From Enoplolaimus lenunculus (taxonomy: Eukaryota; Nematoda; Enoplea; Enoplida; Thoracostomopsidae): a DNA stretch of 64,000 nucleotides. Positions 59,204-64,000 of this stretch are shown piece after piece (position 1 is the first letter of the stretch; each line of letters begins with the position of its first letter). Position numbers and translations under genes: made by a program. Below the pieces are notes generated by a model, which saw only the letters and a program-made list of their open reading frames with translations, did not search any database and had not been told where the DNA came from. The stretch covers positions 1 to 64,000 of the forward strand of contig JASANG010000784.1 in assembly GCA_030248215.1 (NCBI GenBank), given 5' to 3'.

Positions 59204-59698
59204 AAATTTCGCGTACGACCAATAAAAACCGTATTCTGTATCAATGCGCTCTACACCGCACGTTTCATGGAATTTCATAGCAGTTGTGAAATCGAGATAT
59301 AGATGTCACTGGGGAAATCTCAAACTTTTAAGTTTCGAAAAAAAAGCACAGACAAGACAGAGTAAGCTACAGGTAGAGGGGTGTAGCCCGTTCGAATATT
59401 TTTAACCCGTTCGAATGCTTTTATCCTGTTGGTCAAAAATTCTATTAGCTGCATTGACAAATGTTATGTTAAGAAAATTCATCTCTACCACATTTTCTGA
59501 TCTGCCGGGTTCGTGTAGTAACAATTGCTGTTTGCGTTTCAAACTCAACGCGTGTATAATTTTGAATTAAGGAACTGAATCAAACACTTGAACCATAAGA
59601 GCGTTTTATGACGAAGACTTTGTGTTCACAAACGTTCAGAGTCATTCTAACCTTAGAGACTCAAAACGTAGTTTTATATTAATTGACGAACTATTACG
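59204..59698. other. No gene seen
   Basis: AT-rich sequence without recognised repeats. Confidence 0.4.
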
Positions 59699-59830
59699 CC
59701 GGCCCTTGTTACTTTAAGAGGCGTCCAGGTTTCAGGTTTGTCTATAAAAGAGTAAGAAGGTAACTAAAAAAATTAGGTTAACGCTTAAGCTTTATTCTAT
59801 TGTAGTTTTTGTGTAAAAAAAAACTGAATT
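59699..59830 (-). mobile_element. Telomere-like hAT MITE, type II, left part
   Basis: GGCCCTTGTTACTTTAAGAGG and GTCCAGGTTTCAGG match the type II left end. The sequence then switches to a type I-like core (TTAACGCTTAAGCTTTATTC) and ends without the right end. Confidence 0.65.
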
Positions 59831-59970
59831 CGAGGTACAAGCAATGTTTGTAAGTATAAGTATACTGTCAGCTGACCTCATCAGCCAAAACTATAGTTGT
59901 TTGGTACGGTTTTCAAACTTCCAACAAAATTTGTCGACGCGATATGATTTTGTCCAGTTAAGCAAGTTAG

Positions 59971-60177
59971 GGCCAATGTAAAGAACAGGGACGGAACAGT
60001 ATTATAAGCTTATTCCTAAAGCAAAGCCAAAGCCTAAGCCTAAGCGTAAGAATGAGTTTATTCTTAAGCCTAAGCCTAAACCTAAGCTTAAACCAAGCAA
60101 AAAATTCGTCTAAATCTTAAGCTTAGCCTTTTGCAATGCCACAGAAAAACATTTCGCTCCTGATCTCTCCATTGGCC
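59971..60177 (+). mobile_element. Telomere-like hAT MITE, type I
   Basis: Ends GGCCAATGTAAAGAACAGGG and CCTGATCTCTCCATTGGCC. Hexamer blocks around GCGTAAGAATGAGTTTATTC. Confidence 0.85.
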
Positions 60178-60693
60178 CTAGTTAATAGCTAAGCACCCAA
60201 ATATGTCAAAAAATACTAAATTGTGATGTTTGACTTTTTTTAAGTCTTTACTATGACGCAAAATAGTTTGTTAACTTCTGTTTGCGAAAACATTTCGTTT
60301 TCAAAACAGGCGAAAGCAAACATATTTGCTTGTGGTCTAAAAATGAATTAATAGCATCACATCGATAAGTCTTGGTTATTTTATGTTATACAAACCTAAT
60401 TAGGCTACGCTTTAGCATTTAGAAAATAACGACCTTTTGAGGGATTTTTGCTGTTTTTATAAAGTTAAAAATGCTTTATTTATGTCAAAAGTATTAATTT
60501 TATACAATTTAAGACAGTGTTTACATATTACGTCAAAACAAAAAACACAATATATACCAAAATATATGTCAAGTTCAAGTTAACGGAGCGTCGGAAATTG
60601 CACGCTCTCCGCGAGTACCTGTGGGTACCCGCGTATAAACGCGGGTCGGGTAAGAAAATTTCGATGCTAGTATACCCATAGGTAAACAAAAAC
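60178..60693. other. No gene seen; GC-rich hairpin near 60610-60650
   Basis: CCCGCGT...ACGCGGG with GTACCTGTGGGTAC beside it can fold into hairpins. Otherwise AT-rich. Confidence 0.4.
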
Positions 60694-60878
60694 GACCCAT
60701 GTTACTTTAAGGGGCGTCCAGGTTTCTGGTGGATCTATAAAAGTGTAGGATTCGATTCTATATTACATTTTTTGCTTAGGCTTAGGCTTAGGCTTAAGCT
60801 TCGTAATACGTTTTTGCAACGCTTAGGCTTAGTAAATATGCTTAATCTACTGTTACGCCCCTTAAAGTAACATTGGCC
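60694..60878 (-). mobile_element. Telomere-like hAT MITE, type II
   Basis: Ends GACCCATGTTACTTTAAGGG and CCCCTTAAAGTAACATTGGCC (first 20 bases). Flanks ACAAAAAC and AAAAAAAC agree at 7 of 8. TTAGGC blocks around TTTTTGCAACG. Confidence 0.9.
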
Positions 60879-61205
60879 AAAAAAACTATAGCGTCCACGG
60901 GTTAACTCACAGGCAGGGCAAAAACCTTTAGCCACTTAAAGCTCTGGTCGGCAACTAAAAAACGAAAAACGGTTCACTTGGTAGCGGCGTAGTCGAGAAT
61001 TTAAATTGATGAATGTCAGCATTGGAAAAACTGCTAAAATATTAGTTATTACGAAATATAAGTGATAAACCGCTAACGATGATTGACAGTAAGCAACGTT
61101 TTGATAGTAAAACAGTGCGGGCTGACGTATCGCAGTGCTCAAGTCCCTGCGCTTGGCAACCCGTTGATAAAATGAGTCTAATATCATTTTTTTCGTTTAA
61201 CATTG

Positions 61206-61360
61206 TGTATTATATATACATATATAGATATATATACATATATAGATAAATATACATATATAGATGTATATATATCATTTAGCGTTTTATCACGAACTTA
61301 GTTTTGCCGGAACAGGAACAGGAACAGAAAATGAATTTTTGCCGGAATTCCGGTGGAACC
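61206..61360. repeat. (AT)n run with a GGAATTCCGG element fragment
   Basis: About 70 bp of TATATA/TACATA/TAGATA units, then GCCGGAACAGGAACAGGAAC ... GCCGGAATTCCGGTGGAACC and CCTGATATATAT. Same composite as 52140-52318. Confidence 0.6.
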
Positions 61361-61609
61361 CTGATATATATAATCATTACGATAAGAAAACGACTTGTGA
61401 ATACAGCTTATGAGATAAAATTTTGAAAAGACATCTCAATTTACGGGTTAAACTTTTTAGGCGAAATATAACCCAAAGCCGTCACCCTAATGAAATGATA
61501 ATATTTGAAATCAAATTCAGAATATATTACACATCACGACAAAGTTACCAACGTACATGTAGGAATACAAAATTTTTAAGAAGTTTTTTCAAACAGTACA
61601 GATTTACAA

Positions 61610-61903
61610 CACTATAAATTTCATTGAGTTGATTTTAACTCAGAATGAATTAAATCACTCCGTCTGAGTTAGGACCCTCAGAATTCAGAATTTTGTGTTG
61701 GCTCAATTCATTCCGAGTTAATTGATCAAATCACACAGATTCAACTCAACTCAGAGTGAGAATCAAATCAGTTCAGAGTGAGTTAATGTTTACTGATATT
61801 AGTTGAGCAACAGTTCAGAGTGAGTTAATGTTTACTGATATTATTTGAGCAATAACCAACTCGCTAGTTGAATTGATTAATCAACTCATTGGAATTTTCA
61901 GTA
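61610..61903. mobile_element. Family D MITE with an internal duplication
   Basis: Left CACTATAAATTTCATTGAG, right TTGGAATTTTCAGTA. The segment CAGTTCAGAGTGAGTTAATG plus the next 20 bp is repeated directly. Confidence 0.8.
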
Positions 61904-62005
61904 AAATTCTCAAAAATGTGTAGCACCAATTTGCAAAATAGAAACCAGAATGATTTAATATTTATTATATTTAAACACAGCCCCCCGGGACTCAAAACAT
62001 ACCAA

Positions 62006-62163
62006 ACCCATAGCTAGCTCCCCTTGCCAAGAAATGCTGGAAGGTTTTTATGTGGGGCATGCAGTAGATTTACGATGATTTACAAGCACAATTGAAACTT
62101 TTCTTAGGGAGCGAAATTTGTCCAAAAGGCTGAGTTTCCCTTGGCCCCTTTAACTTACGGGCC
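62006..62163. mobile_element. Family J element
   Basis: ACCCATAGCTAGCTCCCCTTG at the left, AACTTACGGGCC at the right, and internal GATTTACAAGCACAATTG and AACTTTTCTTAGGGAG. Confidence 0.6.
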
Positions 62164-62528
62164 GCTTGGAGGCCAAAAGTTTGAATAGCCGCACACGGTG
62201 GTAGCAGTTAAGCAAATACATTTAGTGGCCCCACAAATTTTAAAATTTTGTGTTAGTATATCAGGTTTGTCGACCAATTGTTATTTCAAATTACGAGTAA
62301 ACGGGTGGCTCTGGTTACACTTGTCACACATTAGGGTTAAGGATTTAGGCTTAGATGTTAGCAAACGCTGCCACGTATATAAGCCGTTTTCTAAGCCTTA
62401 AATAGTCTAAGCGTTAATGTGGAAAGAATGTGTACAATAGCAGAAACAGAAAATGATTATATTTCTAGTAAGTTTTGAGTCCGCGTAGACTTTTAGTTGA
62501 ATCTGGAAACCATTTTTCAGGCACTCTC

Positions 62529-63592
62529 CTAATACCGTGCGATATAGTCTCCCAGTGGCCCTCCTCCTGCAGTCGAGACATGCAGAGTCGATCGTATGGG
62601 TACACTTTCACTAGGAGTAGTCTGGTTTCTATCCGACCCTATTCGCTCCGGCACTCCTGGCTCCTGCCCGTGACGACTATGACGGCGTCGTTGATTATTT
62701 CGACTCTTCTTTCGTACAACAGTAGTGTAAATTTTTGGTTGATCTGAAGGAGATGAACTGTAGCCGTTGCTGTTGGAAGACGCTGGCGAATTTGCGATCA
62801 TTACAGGAGTAGAGACGATTACAGGAGTTGTTTCACCTGCTATCGCAACCGGAGTAGACGACTCTTCCCAGCGAGATGTAGAGAATGGACGTCGTTTATC
62901 TGTAGTCGCTGTCGTTGTCGTTGTCGCCATTGATTCGACTCCTGCTGAATGGATACTGCTACCAGGAGAGCTTTGTGGCACTCCTGACCCTCGAGACGCG
63001 ACAGGAGGCGTCGCTAACCGATGCTGGACTGCATCTCCATTGTCGAGTTCATCAAAATTGTCAATATCATCTAAGTCATTATCGTTGTTGTTGTTGCTTC
63101 CGCAAAACGCCACGTCTCTTGTTGAAGTTACGCCATTATTGGGTACGCCATTGTCATCATAAGGTTCATCGATACGAAATCGAGGACTACCATGTGAGCG
63201 CCTAAAACGTCCGGCACCCAGTGGTACGCTGAGATACTGGGCACCAATCTGGCTCGCTCCGCCATCTCCGGGGCCGCCTGAAAAATCTGGGCCGCCCGCC
63301 GGGCCACCGCCAAAGCCTTGTGGAGTACATTCGACCAAGATGGGCTCGTACGACAGAAGAATGTAGAGTTTTGGTCCGAACATAAAGCATAGTATCACAG
63401 TTGCACAAGTAAGAAGTTCCATAATGACAACGGTATTTTGAAATTCGACCGGGACCAGCGCAAACGCTGCCATCCATACGATCCATATTGGGATACAAGC
63501 GCCTGCGGTATACGCCAGCCAACGAGCTTCCTTGTAGTTACGTTTGACGTCTTTTGACAAGATTGCAAGGAGCAGCGACAGGAGCATTAAAA
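62529..63592 (-). CDS. Class C G-protein-coupled receptor, last exon (TM5 to C-terminus)
   Basis: Partial: about 353 residues, beginning at a splice acceptor (tgatttcag/TT, 2 bases completing a codon from the missing upstream exon). It opens with the end of TM5 (LMLLSLLLAILS), the class C signature KRNYKEARWLAY, TM6 (ending PIWIVWMAAFAL), TM7 (VVIMELLTCATVILCFMFG) and PKLYILL, the equivalent of PK-Y-I in metabotropic glutamate and related receptors. A tail of about 250 residues follows, with Gly/Pro-rich, Asn/Asp-rich and Thr-rich stretches, a basic patch (RKKSRNNQRRRHSRHG) and a TAG stop. The extracellular ligand domain and TM1-4 lie outside the window. Family placement within class C (mGluR-like, boss- or GPRC5-like) is uncertain. 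Confidence 0.82.
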
Positions 63593-63717
63593 CTGAAATC
63601 AGCACGACATTACACGAGTGCTACTATTGCAAGGAGCAGCGACAGAAGCATTAAAACTGAAATCAGCACGACATTACAGGAGTGCTACTATTGCAAGGAG
63701 CAGCGACAGAAGCATTA
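63565..63717 (-). repeat. Tandem triplication (64 bp) of the receptor intron-exon junction
   Basis: Units start at 63565, 63629 and 63693 (third one incomplete). Each complete unit contains, on the minus strand, the acceptor TGATTTCAG and the first codons of the receptor exon up to GCTGCTCCTTGC. The two upstream copies are therefore spare acceptors in the intron. Confidence 0.85.
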
Positions 63718-63740
63718 AGTGCTACTGTGGGACTCTTGGA

Positions 63741-63943
63741 GTTGCGCTATACTTGCCTTCATGACGCCGTACATCGCCGTGTGGCGGAATGCGACGCTCA
63801 GCGCCGCGTTAAAAATTAAATTATCTCAGACTTGCGGTGCCGCGCGGTGTCGCACGCCGTCGGGCGTCGCATATAGAACTTAGGTTCATTTGTGTCGTGC
63901 GGCGATGCGCGGCGTCGAAAGGCACAGAAAAGTATAGCGCAAC
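63741..63943. mobile_element. GC-rich MITE with GTTGCGCTATACTT ends
   Basis: Left GTTGCGCTATACTTGCCTT and right, reversed, GTTGCGCTATACTTTTCTG, each followed by GACGCCG...CATCGCCG. The inner part holds GCGACGC/GCGTCGC repeats. Fragments may lie at 23330-23460 and 56860-56910. It sits in the intron upstream of the receptor exon. No clear target duplication. Confidence 0.75.
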
Positions 63944-64000
63944 CGTTACTTATAGAATCTGTGTTGTAATTTCCAGGCAGTCAATTTGAACTGGAAATCA

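Noticed and set aside
28398-62528. Remains of retroviruses, LTR elements or Polintons
   Set aside because: No long terminal direct repeats, integrase, protease, capsid or polymerase motifs were seen; all repeats recognised are MITEs, satellites or tRNA-derived units.
62767-63205. Plus-strand open frames of 131 and 96 codons
   Set aside because: Shadows of the receptor tail exon.

Overview
The window is nuclear DNA from an animal, most likely a marine invertebrate. The genes are intron-rich (one has 12 exons), the gene families are metazoan or eukaryotic, base composition is AT-rich, and the intergenic space is packed with short non-autonomous DNA transposons (MITEs). A two-domain fluoride exporter of the FEX type, known in fungi, plants and some early-branching or marine animals, argues against vertebrates and insects. 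The many TTAGGC runs recall the nematode telomere repeat, but here they sit inside mobile elements, so they do not identify the phylum.

Layout. 1-2106: a palindrome of two tRNA-like units, a third tRNA-like unit, a diverged direct repeat and a MITE. 2140-9065 (+): a complete Golgi-type class I alpha-1,2-mannosidase (GH47, 12 exons, 666 residues), with one GC-AG intron. 9066-16485: repeats, including the 3' end of a Jockey-like LINE. 16486-19439 (+): a probable three-exon gene for a 223-residue Tyr/Pro/Arg-rich protein that I do not recognise. 19440-25420: MITEs, an 87-bp satellite and a SINE-like element. 25855-28397 (-): a two-exon FEX fluoride exporter (655 residues), with two decayed copies of its last coding segment downstream. 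28398-62528: about 34 kb with no gene I can support, made of nested MITEs, a 203-bp satellite, a 26-bp CCAAT-box satellite and a 670-bp foldback element. 62529-63592 (-): the last exon of a class C G-protein-coupled receptor (TM5 to C-terminus), whose 5' splice junction is triplicated in tandem. 63741-63943: a GC-rich MITE.

The genes do not form a pathway. The mannosidase trims N-glycans in the Golgi, FEX exports fluoride across the plasma membrane, and the receptor is a membrane signalling protein.

The most distinctive system is a hAT-like MITE family (about 28 copies here, several with clean 8-bp target duplications). Its body is built of TTAGGC/GCCTAA telomere-like repeats, and it exists with two different terminal inverted repeats around related cores. 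Two further families with TA target sites (called C and D) are saturated with GAGTCAAATTGACTC-type or GAGTTGA/TCAACTC-type inverted motifs. Several copies are nested, which gives a relative order of insertion. Intergenic stretches not listed separately hold no gene or repeat I could recognise by eye. No retrovirus, LTR element or Polinton was recognised.
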